The notes beneath the pieces were generated by a model. The model ran no database searches and was not told the DNA's origin. It saw only the letters and a list, made by a program, of their open reading frames with translations. From the IMG/VR virus record IMGVR_UViG_3300030110_003950, positions 1-21,161 of that record: a stretch of 21,161 nt of DNA. One strand, 5' to 3'. Of the stretch, positions 1-7,536 are shown one piece after another. The translations under genes were made by a program, and so were the position numbers. The DNA is from a virus. Every line of letters starts with the position of its first letter. The stretch's first letter is position 1.

Positions 1-2
1 AT

Positions 3-1082
3 ACTAATAGAAATCAAATAGCAGGATCAGGAACTTACACAGAAGCTTTAGGTTTTGGTGGAGATTTAGGTCCTCCAGGTACATCAGCTGATACAGAGTT
101 GTGGAATGGAACTAACTGGACTGAACAAGCAAATTTAAGTGCTGGAAGAAGAGCACTAGCTGGTACAACTTCAGGAGGAATTACTGCAGCTTTAGCTTTT
201 GGTGGAGAAGGACCACCATTATCAACAGCAACAGATAAATGGACAGGTGCAGGTGCACCAGTCGGTGCTTGGTCAACTAGTACAAGTATGAATACAGCAA
301 GACAAGTTGATGGAGCTGGTCAAGCATCTACATTAGCTATAGCTTTTGGATATGGTGCAGTGGCTACGGAATCTTGGAGTGGCTCTGCTTGGACTGAAGT
401 TAACGATACAAATACAGCAAAACCACTTGATGCAGGTTTTGGAGATTATAATTCTGCTATAAATTGTGGTGGAGAAGTATCTTCTTCTAACTCGGCATTA
501 ACAGAATTATGGAATGGAACAAATTGGACTGAGGTTAATGACATGAACACTGGAAGATATGGTTTAGCGGCAGCAGGTGTAAGCAATAGTTCTGGTATAG
601 TATTTGGTGGTGCAAACCCTAATTATGATAATGCTGAAACTTGGAACGGAACTAACTGGACCGAAGTGGCTGATATGAATACAGCAAGAAAATATCATTC
701 AGGGTTAGGGACACAAACAGCTGCTTTAGCTTTTGGTGCACATCCACCTTCAGGAGATACAGAATTATGGAATGGATCAAATTGGACAGAAGTAAACAAT
801 TTAAATACAGCTAGAAGAAAACTTGGAGGTGCTGGAACTACAACAGCTGGTTTAGGATTTGGTGGTTATAATGGTAGTAATCCAGTAGCAAACACAGAGG
901 ATTGGAATGGAGCTAGTTGGGTAGAAGTAGCAGATTTAAATACAGCTAGAGAACATCCAGGTGATGCTGGAACAGCGACAAGTGCTTTAGGTTTTGGAGG
1001 TAGTCTTCCTCCTGGATCAGGAAGTTCAGCAACAGAAGAGTGGAGTTCTGCTTCAAATGTGGTAAAAACTTTAACAGATTAA
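3..1082 (+). CDS. Kelch-like repeat tail fibre protein, 5' truncated by window edge
   Basis: The reading frame is open from base 3 to the stop at 1080-1082, so the gene starts to the left of the window. The TTG at 99 is internal to a repeat and is not a real start. The protein is a chain of about 43-residue units with the core WNGTNWTEV, then NDxNTAR, then GxGTxTAALxFGG. The first two visible units end at a DKWTGAGAPVGAWST hinge, after which a complete six-unit module follows (270-1043). The tail TEEWSSASNVVKTLTD matches the C-termini of the two neighbouring fibre genes. The Trp/Gly-Gly pattern resembles Kelch beta-propellers, so a receptor-binding or fibre role is inferred. Its N-terminal virion anchor is not visible. 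The repeat reading is certain; the function is moderately sure. Confidence 0.85.
   Translation, partial: TNRNQIAGSGTYTEALGFGGDLGPPGTSADTELWNGTNWTEQANLSAGRRALAGTTSGGITAALAFGGEGPPLSTATDKWTGAGAPVGAWSTSTSMNTARQVDGAGQASTLAIAFGYGAVATESWSGSAWTEVNDTNTAKPLDAGFGDYNSAINCGGEVSSSNSALTELWNGTNWTEVNDMNTGRYGLAAAGVSNSSGIVFGGANPNYDNAETWNGTNWTEVADMNTARKYHSGLGTQTAALAFGAHPPSGDTELWNGSNWTEVNNLNTARRKLGGAGTTTAGLGFGGYNGSNPVANTEDWNGASWVEVADLNTAREHPGDAGTATSALGFGGSLPPGSGSSATEEWSSASNVVKTLTD
270..1043 (+). repeat. Six-unit Kelch-like module in the first fibre gene
   Basis: Six consecutive units begin TSMNTAR, NDTNTAK, NDMNTGR, ADMNTAR, NNLNTAR and ADLNTAR. The module opens with AWSTSTS and closes with TEEWSSA. The opening and closing half-motifs together would make one complete WNGxxW hairpin, as in beta-propeller ring closure. 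The module is about 258 residues long. Confidence 0.8.
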
Positions 1083-1097
1083 TAAAAGGAGAAAACT

Positions 1098-1397
1098 ATG
1101 GCAAAAACATATCAATACTGTGTAGCAGAAAACTGGGGAAAGGGTTTCATCGATCACGTTGAATCTCAAAGAATCACGTTTGCTGGCTATCCAGCTAATG
1201 TTTGGCAAGTTCCTGCATACAACAAACATGCTAACCTTTGGATTGCCAAAGTAGCGGGTGTCGTTAAAACAAAAGACGAAGCTCAAGCATTAGTTGATGC
1301 AGAGGTTCAAGCGGCTCAAGCTGTTTGGGATGCGTTACCTGAAGAAGAAAAAACAGATAACAATCCAAGACCTGCTGATATAACATTGGAGGAATAA
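1098..1397 (+). CDS. Small conserved-looking phage protein between fibre genes (99 aa)
   Basis: This is a small soluble protein with no signal peptide or membrane segment. The start at 1098 is supported by a strong AAAGGAG ribosome site at 1085-1091. Residues about 50-80 (KVAGVVKTKDEAQALVDAEVQ and onward) look like an amphipathic helix rich in Ala, Glu and Gln, followed by WDALPEEE and an acidic Pro-containing tail. It lies 15 bases after one fibre gene and 7 bases before the next. It uses more G and C than the repeat genes around it. I do not recognise a catalytic motif. Its place inside the fibre block suggests a fibre-associated part or an assembly helper, but that rests on position only. 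Confidence 0.85.
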   Translation: MAKTYQYCVAENWGKGFIDHVESQRITFAGYPANVWQVPAYNKHANLWIAKVAGVVKTKDEAQALVDAEVQAAQAVWDALPEEEKTDNNPRPADITLEE

Positions 1398-1404
1398 AAA
1401 TTAA

Positions 1405-3219
1405 ATGTCTGAATATAAAGACATCATTGGTACAAAGATTAAAAATTATACAACCAATCCTGATAATGCAGATACAGGACAGGTATGGTATAATGAAACG
1501 GATAATGTTTTAAAGTTTCAATTTGTTAATTTTAATACAGCTGGTTCATGGTCTAGTGGTGGAAATGTAAATACTGCAAGAGTAAATGTAGGTGCATCGG
1601 GTACAAAAACATCGAGTTTAGTTTTTGGTGGAAATACTCCACCAAACACGGCTAAAACAGAATCTTACGATGGAACAAGTTGGACAGAGGTAAACGATTT
1701 AAATACTGCAAGAAGGGCTTTAGGTGGTTCAGGTGTATCAAATACATCTGCATTAGCTTTTGGTGGTGTTGATCCATCGCCAGCAAACACTGGTGCTACA
1801 GAATTATGGGGTGGAACTAACTGGACTGAAGTAAATGATATGAATAATGCAAGACAACTTATAGTTGGTGGTGGAACAACAACTTCTACTTTAGCTTTTA
1901 GTGGATGGAATCCATATAAATCAGAAACAGAATCTTGGAATGGAACCAACTGGACTGAAGTAAATGATTTAAATGAAGCAAGATATTATGCAGCAGGAGC
2001 AGGTTCGTCTAACACTGAAGGTTTATGTTTTGGTGGAATTGATCAACCTGGTGGATCAAAAGTAGCAAACACAGAATCTTACAATGGAACAAACTGGACT
2101 GAAGTAAATAATTTAAATGCTACAAGACAAGCTTTCGCAGGTTTTGGATCAGCTACATCTGCGTTAGCTTTTGGTGATGAACCAGCTTCAGCAGCAACAG
2201 AATTATGGAATGGTACAAACTGGACTGAAGTAGCAGATTTAGCTACAGCTAGATTTGAATTAGGGGGAGCTGGACCTAGTAATGCAGGTGGTTTAGCTAT
2301 AAGTGGATCTGCTCCACCTTATACAGCAGCAACAGAAGAATGGTCAGGTGCAGGCACCGTTGCAGTCGGTGGTTGGTCTACCGTTAATAGTATGAATACA
2401 GCAAGATCAGATTTAGCAGGAGTAGGAATTTACACAGCAGCTTTAGCGGCTTTTGGAAATCCAACCCCTCCTGCAAATACTTCAGTTAAAACTGAATCTT
2501 ATAACGGATCAAATTGGACTGAAGTAAATGATGCAAACACCACAAGAAGACTTGTTTCAGGAGCAGGGACTCAAACTGCAGCAGTGGTTATGGGTGGAAG
2601 AAATGTTCCTAGCAGTAGTGTAAATAATACGGAAACTTGGAATGGAACGAACTGGACAGAGGTTAATGATTTAAATACTAGTAGAGGTTATACAGCAGGG
2701 TTCGGAACTAGCACAGCAGCTATATGTGCAGCTGGATTTGTTACTACAGCACAAGACGTAACAGAGTCTTGGAATGGAACAAATTGGACAGAGGTTAATG
2801 ATACCAATACGGCTAGATATAGTATGGTAGGTTTTGGATCACCGTATACTGCAGGAATAATAGGTGGTGGATCAACTCCTTCACGTACTGGTAATACAGA
2901 AACTTGGAATGGAACTAATTGGACAGAGGTTAATAATTTAAACACAGCTAGATCTTATATAGCTGGTTGTGGAACACAAACTGCAGGTTTAGGTTATGGT
3001 GGTAATTCTCCTGCAGATCCAGCGATTGTAGCGAATACAGAGGAATGGAACGGAACTAATTGGTCAGAACAAAATGATTTAAACAGTGCAGTTAACAGAC
3101 AAGGTGGAGCAGGGACAACAACTAATGCATTAAGTTTTGGAGGAACACCACCTCTTACATCACAAACAGAAGAATGGGGAATTCCATCATCAACAACTAA
3201 AACAATAAGCACAGATTAA
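1405..3219 (+). CDS. Kelch-like repeat tail fibre protein with two six-unit modules (604 aa)
   Basis: The first 45 or so residues (GTKIKNYTTNPDNADTGQ then VWYNETDNVLKFQ) match the N-terminus of the next fibre gene and look like a short virion-anchoring segment. The rest is 12 Kelch-like units in two modules of six, at 1549-2343 and 2374-3177. They are separated by the hinge EEWSGAGTVAVGGWST, which resembles the hinge in the upstream gene. The C-terminus TEEWGIPSSTTKTISTD is shared in style with both neighbours. A GGAGG at 1388-1392 sits about 12 bases before the ATG. The likely fold is a tandem pair of beta-propellers, and the likely role is host recognition at the tail. Units share near-identical DNA cores, so recombination between units and genes is plausible. 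Confidence 0.88.
   Translation: MSEYKDIIGTKIKNYTTNPDNADTGQVWYNETDNVLKFQFVNFNTAGSWSSGGNVNTARVNVGASGTKTSSLVFGGNTPPNTAKTESYDGTSWTEVNDLNTARRALGGSGVSNTSALAFGGVDPSPANTGATELWGGTNWTEVNDMNNARQLIVGGGTTTSTLAFSGWNPYKSETESWNGTNWTEVNDLNEARYYAAGAGSSNTEGLCFGGIDQPGGSKVANTESYNGTNWTEVNNLNATRQAFAGFGSATSALAFGDEPASAATELWNGTNWTEVADLATARFELGGAGPSNAGGLAISGSAPPYTAATEEWSGAGTVAVGGWSTVNSMNTARSDLAGVGIYTAALAAFGNPTPPANTSVKTESYNGSNWTEVNDANTTRRLVSGAGTQTAAVVMGGRNVPSSSVNNTETWNGTNWTEVNDLNTSRGYTAGFGTSTAAICAAGFVTTAQDVTESWNGTNWTEVNDTNTARYSMVGFGSPYTAGIIGGGSTPSRTGNTETWNGTNWTEVNNLNTARSYIAGCGTQTAGLGYGGNSPADPAIVANTEEWNGTNWSEQNDLNSAVNRQGGAGTTTNALSFGGTPPLTSQTEEWGIPSSTTKTISTD
1549..2343 (+). repeat. Six-unit Kelch-like module I of the 604-aa fibre
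   Basis: Units begin GNVNTAR, NDLNTAR, NDMNNAR, NDLNEAR, NNLNATR and ADLATAR. The module opens with SWSSGGN and closes with TEEWSGAG. It is about 265 residues, or roughly 44 per unit. Confidence 0.8.
2374..3177 (+). repeat. Six-unit Kelch-like module II of the 604-aa fibre
   Basis: Units begin NSMNTAR, NDANTTR, NDLNTSR, NDTNTAR, NNLNTAR and NDLNSAV. The module opens with GWSTVNS and closes with TEEWGIP. It is about 268 residues, again with six units. Confidence 0.8.
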
Positions 3220-3221
3220 TT

Positions 3222-4229
3222 ATGACAACATATAAAGTATTAAAAGGAACAAATATTCAAGCGGTATCATCTGATCCGTCTAATCCTATTGAAGGACAGG
3301 TTTGGTATAATACAACTGATAATGTTACAAAAGGTCAAGCGGTTACAACTGCAGGAGCTTGGTCTACAGCAACTAATATGAATACTGCCAGAACCACTTT
3401 AGCAGGTTCTAATGCTGGAAGTTACACAGCTGCATTAGGTTTTGGTGGTAACGGTCCTAGTGGTTATACAGCTGTAACAGAAAATTATAATGGAACTAAC
3501 TGGACAGAAGTTAACGATTTAAATACAGCTAGAGCATATCAGGTTGGCACTGGAACTTCTACGGCGGCTCTGTGCATAGCAGGTTATCGTACTCCTCCAG
3601 CAGGTAACGTGCAACTTGTTGAACAATGGAATGGAACTAACTGGACAGAAACAACTGATATAAACGGAACGCAAGGACAATCTTCTGGAGGTGCTGGATC
3701 ATCTACTGCAGCACTAAATTATGGTGGATTTGATTATTCTGTACCAGGTGTTTCTGCCAAAACAGAACAATGGAATGGATCAAACTGGACTGAAGTCAAT
3801 GATTTAAATGCTGGAAAATATTTGCTAGGAGGAAATGGTACTTCTTACACTAGTTGTTTAGCAGTAGGTGGAGATGCCGCTCCAGGAATTCGAGATACTG
3901 TAGAAGAATGGAATGGCACAAATTGGACTGAAGTAAACGATTTAAGTACTGCAAGAAGCGGAGTTACATGTATAGGAACTAATACAGAGGCTATGCTCGC
4001 TAGTGGTGGTGTTTTACACCCACCTTCAAAAACTGGTAAGACAGAAGAGTGGAATGGAACTAATTGGACTGAAGTAAACGATTTAAATACGGCAAGATCT
4101 AATTCGGCTGGATCAGGTTCAAGCACTGCAGGATTGCTTTTTGCTGGAAACGAACCTGCTAAATCAAACAAAACAGAAGAGTGGAATGCTGCAGGTGCGG
4201 GTCAAACAAGAACATTTACTGACTCGTAA
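3222..4229 (+). CDS. Kelch-like repeat tail fibre protein with one six-unit module (335 aa)
   Basis: The N-terminus (VLKGTNIQAVSSDPSNPIEG followed by QVWYNTTDNVTKGQ) is a clear paralogue of the N-terminus of the preceding fibre gene. It is followed by a single six-unit Kelch-like module at 3360-4184 and the closing tail TEEWNAAGAGQTRTFTDS. The ATG lies two bases after the preceding stop and has no recognisable Shine-Dalgarno sequence, so translation probably depends on ribosomes finishing the upstream gene. The role is probably a second, shorter receptor-binding or fibre subunit. With the two upstream genes it forms a paralogous fibre block, the last before the intergenic dyad at 4234-4263. 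Confidence 0.87.
   Translation: MTTYKVLKGTNIQAVSSDPSNPIEGQVWYNTTDNVTKGQAVTTAGAWSTATNMNTARTTLAGSNAGSYTAALGFGGNGPSGYTAVTENYNGTNWTEVNDLNTARAYQVGTGTSTAALCIAGYRTPPAGNVQLVEQWNGTNWTETTDINGTQGQSSGGAGSSTAALNYGGFDYSVPGVSAKTEQWNGSNWTEVNDLNAGKYLLGGNGTSYTSCLAVGGDAAPGIRDTVEEWNGTNWTEVNDLSTARSGVTCIGTNTEAMLASGGVLHPPSKTGKTEEWNGTNWTEVNDLNTARSNSAGSGSSTAGLLFAGNEPAKSNKTEEWNAAGAGQTRTFTDS
3360..4184 (+). repeat. Six-unit Kelch-like module in the 335-aa fibre
   Basis: Units begin TNMNTAR, NDLNTAR, TDINGTQ, NDLNAGK, NDLSTAR and NDLNTAR. The module opens with AWSTATN and closes with TEEWNAA. It is about 275 residues. The third and fourth units are the most diverged. Confidence 0.8.
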
Positions 4230-4233
4230 GACT

Positions 4234-4263
4234 TGTAATATATTTTAAATAATATATATTACA
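4234..4263. promoter_or_regulatory. 10-bp perfect inverted repeat in the gap after the fibre genes
   Basis: The arm TGTAATATAT at 4234-4243 is matched exactly by ATATATTACA at 4254-4263, with a 10-base AT-only loop. The gap 4230-4285 is the longest one between complete genes. No T-run follows the right arm, so a classical intrinsic terminator is not supported. The stem is almost pure A-T and would be a weak hairpin. It may be an operator, a processing site or part of an AT-rich promoter for the downstream cassette. A good ribosome site, AAAGGA at 4273-4278, follows for the gene at 4286. Confidence 0.5.
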
Positions 4264-4285
4264 CTTAACTATAAAGGATAAAGAT

Positions 4286-4963
4286 ATGAAAAAAGATGTT
4301 AAAGAAGTAATACAAGGTGAAGAACCACATTTAAATAATTTATTAACACAAGAAGATCTATTATCGTTTAAAGGTATGGTAGACGAGCTTCGTGACACAT
4401 GGACCAAGAAACAAATGTTTCGAACAGAAACAGAAGCAAGGTTTTCTGTATTACAAGATAATAGATATCCAACTAAAGCATCAAAGTATTGGCAATGTGT
4501 TAGAGAACAATCATCATACTTAGATAATCTTATGACCTTATCGTTTGACTATAGAAGAAACGAGGCAAAGATAACTTGGTTAGAAAAAAAGATTGATAAA
4601 GAAGAAGATGAATATAAGAAAACAAAATATCAAATAGATTTAGATGAATGTAGATTTGCAAAAGCTTCTATGGAAAAAGTTGCAAAACATAGAATGAGAG
4701 AGATTAAGATGTGGTCTAAATTAAAAAGTGAATTTAATGACGGATCATTTAATGACAAAGATGTTAATGTGCACCAATTAGAATCATATGGATTACAATA
4801 CCATGAAAAAGCTAAATCATTAAATGCAAACTCATCAGAGGCAGAAGTATTTAATGTAATGGGACAATTACAATCATTACAAAGAATTAGAAAGTCAGGT
4901 GAATTAGAAAGCAGTTACAAAGAAAGAGAACAACTTGAACAACATGGAAAACCAAAACCGTAA
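4286..4963 (+). CDS. Uncharacterised helical/coiled-coil protein (225 aa), first gene of the oxygenase cassette
   Basis: The protein is rich in Lys, Glu and Gln, with long predicted helices (about residues 85-150, containing LEKKIDKEEDEYKKTKYQID) that look like a coiled coil. No signal peptide, membrane segment or catalytic motif is visible. The start is supported by AAAGGA at 4273-4278, seven bases before the ATG. Its 3' end overlaps the sulfotransferase by 20 bases, so the two are probably translated together. I do not recognise the family. Because it heads the sulfotransferase and oxygenase genes, it could be a scaffold or adaptor for those enzymes, or an unrelated virion protein. Position is the only evidence for either. 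Confidence 0.8.
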   Translation: MKKDVKEVIQGEEPHLNNLLTQEDLLSFKGMVDELRDTWTKKQMFRTETEARFSVLQDNRYPTKASKYWQCVREQSSYLDNLMTLSFDYRRNEAKITWLEKKIDKEEDEYKKTKYQIDLDECRFAKASMEKVAKHRMREIKMWSKLKSEFNDGSFNDKDVNVHQLESYGLQYHEKAKSLNANSSEAEVFNVMGQLQSLQRIRKSGELESSYKEREQLEQHGKPKP

Positions 4964-5729
4964 GTTATTTTTCTTAATTGCATTACCTAGATCTGGAAAT
5001 ACTTTGTTTGCAAGTATTATAAATCAGAATCCTGAAATAGCAACAACGGCTAATTCTATAACCTTAGAAATAATGAAAGATTTATGTTTCTTAAAGACAA
5101 CAGATACTTTTCACAACTTTCCTGACCATAAATCGTTAGATAATGTATTAGATAATGTGTATAATTTATATTACAAAGATTGGCCACAACGAGTAATTAT
5201 AGATCGTGCACCTGTAATGACTGAAGAAAACTTTGAGTTAATGCAAAAACATTTTAAACCTCGTTTTAAATGTATCATTCTACTTAGGGATTTAATGGAT
5301 GTATTAGCTAGTTACATGCAGTGGTATACAGAAAACCCTAATTCATTTGTTAATAAATTTAATTTAGAAACAGATGAACAAAAATTATTAATGCTTATGA
5401 ATGATGAGGGTGCTATTGTAGAATCTTTAAAAGCAATTAAAAATTCATATAATTATCCCGATATATGTTATCATGTAAGATACGATGATGTAGTCATAAA
5501 TCCGGAACAAGAGTTTAAAAAAATTTATGATTTTATTGGAGAACCTTATTTTAATCATCGTTTTAATAATTTAGATCAAATAAAAATAAATGGTTTGTCT
5601 TACGATGATAGAGTAGTGGGTGATAATATGCATAAATTATTTGATGGACCTATTAGAAAAGTGTATAATCCTTACATAGAAAAAATACCAAAAAGAATTA
5701 GAGAAAGATATGAGCACATTAAAGTTTGA
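4944..5729 (+). CDS. Sulfotransferase-family protein (PAPS-dependent type)
   Basis: The N-terminus contains LFFLIALPRSGNTLFASII at about residues 8-26. LPRSGNT at residues 14-20 is the 5'-phosphosulfate-binding loop of PAPS sulfotransferases. CIILLRDLMDVLASYMQWY at about 110-128 is the matching 3'-phosphate-binding region, with Arg115 and Ser123 in the expected places. The expected reaction is transfer of sulfate from PAPS to a hydroxyl or amine acceptor, and the acceptor is unknown. I chose ATG 4944 (261 residues); a TTG at 4935, in frame three codons upstream, has a closer AAAGAGA and cannot be excluded. The gene overlaps the upstream gene by 20 bases and the downstream oxygenase by 20 bases. 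It is sited directly before five hydroxylase-type genes. Confidence 0.82.
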   Translation: MENQNRKLFFLIALPRSGNTLFASIINQNPEIATTANSITLEIMKDLCFLKTTDTFHNFPDHKSLDNVLDNVYNLYYKDWPQRVIIDRAPVMTEENFELMQKHFKPRFKCIILLRDLMDVLASYMQWYTENPNSFVNKFNLETDEQKLLMLMNDEGAIVESLKAIKNSYNYPDICYHVRYDDVVINPEQEFKKIYDFIGEPYFNHRFNNLDQIKINGLSYDDRVVGDNMHKLFDGPIRKVYNPYIEKIPKRIRERYEHIKV

Positions 5730-6369
5730 TTTTATATTCTTAGGACAATCAGTTTTAAAGTATCAGGTACCGCTTGATATATTTAACTCTATTAATTATA
5801 TTTATGAAACTAATTATCATAATTTGGCACCAGCTAATGATCAATTAGTTGGCAAAATAGAAAAAGAACACTCCTTATTTTATTCTGGTGAAGATGAATC
5901 TAAGATGAAAAATCATAATATGTTACCAAAAGATGTAACAAATTATTTTATGGAAATGTTTAAACATTATTTAGCATTTAATAAAATAAGAGATTATGAG
6001 CTACACCTTAATTCTATTTGGGTTAATGAAATGAAACAACACGAATACAACCCAGCACATATTCATAGGGGTACGTTATTTACAGGTCTATCTAGTGTTA
6101 TGATTTTAAAACTACCATCAACTTTTGGTAAAGAATATTCAAATGCTGAAGTGCCACAAAATGGCAGACTACAGATATTAGGTGCAGCTAATGGTCAATT
6201 TTCTAAAATAGATTATCAACCGCCAATGAATATTAGAGACTTTTACATCTTTCCATATGACATGAGGCACTGCGTATATCCATTTAATGGAACGGATGAG
6301 GTAAGACGAACTCTTGCTGCAAATTGTGATGTGCATTTTGATCCAATAAAAAACAGAGGTGCTACTTAA
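5710..6369 (+). CDS. 2OG-Fe(II) oxygenase-like protein 1 (219 aa)
   Basis: The C-terminal half carries the pattern WVNEMKQHEYNPAHIHRG (about residues 104-120), then GRLQILG, then FYIFPYDMRHCVYPF and RRTLAANCDV. His117/His119, His187 and Arg199 or Arg200 would be the iron and 2-oxoglutarate ligands of a jelly-roll dioxygenase. The layout matches the fourth oxygenase of the cassette, which has HLH, an FPAWLWHCVEPN segment and RISVSFN. The expected chemistry is oxygen-dependent hydroxylation with succinate and CO2 as products. The substrate is unknown. The ATG overlaps the end of the sulfotransferase gene by 20 bases with GAGAAAG just upstream, and its stop overlaps the next ATG (TAATG). It is less canonical than the other four because the acidic ligand is not obvious. 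Confidence 0.7.
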   Translation: MSTLKFDFIFLGQSVLKYQVPLDIFNSINYIYETNYHNLAPANDQLVGKIEKEHSLFYSGEDESKMKNHNMLPKDVTNYFMEMFKHYLAFNKIRDYELHLNSIWVNEMKQHEYNPAHIHRGTLFTGLSSVMILKLPSTFGKEYSNAEVPQNGRLQILGAANGQFSKIDYQPPMNIRDFYIFPYDMRHCVYPFNGTDEVRRTLAANCDVHFDPIKNRGAT

Positions 6370-6947
6370 TGGATAAAAAATATTATATAGATAATCATAT
6401 TGGTTTGTTTAAAAATTTTATGCCTAATAAATTAATAGAAGGTTATGTAGATTACTTTAATAAATGTGAACAAGAAGGTGCAGTCTATCCAAGAAAAGTA
6501 GATGAAACACTAGTATCAGACAATGGGATTGATACCATACGAGATTTAAATGTTTCTATGACTTATGTTAATAAACCTTTTATAGAAATGTTTTTTAACG
6601 AAGTATATCCATTATATGTAAAAAAATATTCTTATCTAAAACAATTAGCTAAACATTATATATTAGAAGTTAAGATACAGAAAACCAAAGTAGGTGAAGG
6701 TTATCATTCTTGGCATTGTGAAAATGCTGAGATGAAAGCAAGAAATAGAATACTAGCTTTTATGGTTTATCTTAATGATGTTACAGAAGGTGGAGAAACA
6801 GAATTTTTATATCAGAAGTGCAGATTTAAACCTGAAAAAAATACAATGTTAATATGGCCTGCAAATTTTACGCACGTTCATAGAGGAAACCCACCTCTAT
6901 CAAATGATAAATATATAATAACAGGATGGGTAGAATACGGATATTAA
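6369..6947 (+). CDS. 2OG-Fe(II) oxygenase 2, prolyl-4-hydroxylase-like (192 aa)
   Basis: The catalytic region GYHSWHCEN (residues 111-119) supplies His116 and an acidic residue, Glu118, in place of the usual Asp. It is followed by FMVYLNDVTEGGETEF (about 131-146), which is typical of P4H-type enzymes. IWPANFTHVHRGNPP then gives the distal His169, and DKYIITGW gives Lys181 where the 2-oxoglutarate-binding basic residue belongs. An HxE rather than HxD motif and Lys rather than Arg are acceptable variants within the superfamily. The substrate is unknown; the class hydroxylates proteins or small molecules. It is coupled to the upstream oxygenase through a one-base TAATG overlap and lies one base before the next gene. 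Confidence 0.85.
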   Translation: MDKKYYIDNHIGLFKNFMPNKLIEGYVDYFNKCEQEGAVYPRKVDETLVSDNGIDTIRDLNVSMTYVNKPFIEMFFNEVYPLYVKKYSYLKQLAKHYILEVKIQKTKVGEGYHSWHCENAEMKARNRILAFMVYLNDVTEGGETEFLYQKCRFKPEKNTMLIWPANFTHVHRGNPPLSNDKYIITGWVEYGY

Positions 6948-6948
6948 T

Positions 6949-7536
6949 ATGATAACAGAGCCACGTTGGAAATCTTATATAGTAGAAACTACAAACCCAA
7001 TCTTTACACCTAAACAATGTCAGATGATTATTCAAGCTGGACGTTCTGAACCTAGAAACAATGCAGAAGTTGGTCATGACAAAAAAGGAATTAAGGGTGG
7101 AATAATAAATACTAAAACAAGAACCTCACACATTAGTTGGATACCCTTTAAAAAAATGACACAGATGTATAAAGATATTGAACTTATTATGAAGACTACC
7201 AATGGTAATCATTTTGGTTTTGATGGAATGACTATAACTGAAATGGCACAATACACAGAATATCCAGAAGGAGGATTTTATGATTGGCACGTAGATAATG
7301 ATGTTAACTGTGCACACGAACCACCAGTTCGAAAAATATCTATGACTTGTCTGTTATCTCCTGAGAATGAATTTGAAGGTGGAGATCTAGAACTAATGGC
7401 TGAGGGTAAAGTTGCAAAAATAAAACAAGGACATGCTGTATTTTTTGCATCGTTTATTAGACACAGAGTAAAACCTGTTATACGTGGCAACAGAAAATCT
7501 TTAGTTATGTGGTTTGGAGGCACACCTTTTAAATGA
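6949..7536 (+). CDS. 2OG-Fe(II) oxygenase 3, PKHD/P4H-type (195 aa)
   Basis: All core elements are visible. YPEGGFYDWHVDND gives His114 and Asp116, FEGGDLEL is the conserved strand after the first ligands, and FASFIRHRVKPVIRGNRKSLVMWFGG gives His172 and the 2-oxoglutarate-binding Arg182. This is the most canonical of the five and is similar in outline to PKHD-type hydroxylases such as PiuC-like proteins. The target is unknown. The start ATG follows the preceding stop by one base, and its TGA overlaps the next start (ATGA), which implies coupled translation. Confidence 0.88.
   Translation: MITEPRWKSYIVETTNPIFTPKQCQMIIQAGRSEPRNNAEVGHDKKGIKGGIINTKTRTSHISWIPFKKMTQMYKDIELIMKTTNGNHFGFDGMTITEMAQYTEYPEGGFYDWHVDNDVNCAHEPPVRKISMTCLLSPENEFEGGDLELMAEGKVAKIKQGHAVFFASFIRHRVKPVIRGNRKSLVMWFGGTPFK

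Noticed and set aside
99-101. TTG as the start of the first fibre gene
   Set aside because: The frame is open to base 3 and the codons before the TTG are a normal repeat unit (GSGTYTEALGFGG), so the gene begins outside the window.
1665-3212. Minus-strand ORFs inside the fibre genes (for example 1665-1949, 2688-2945, 2994-3212)
   Set aside because: They are antisense shadows of the repeats with recurring FTSVQLVPF-type sequence and have no ribosome sites of their own.
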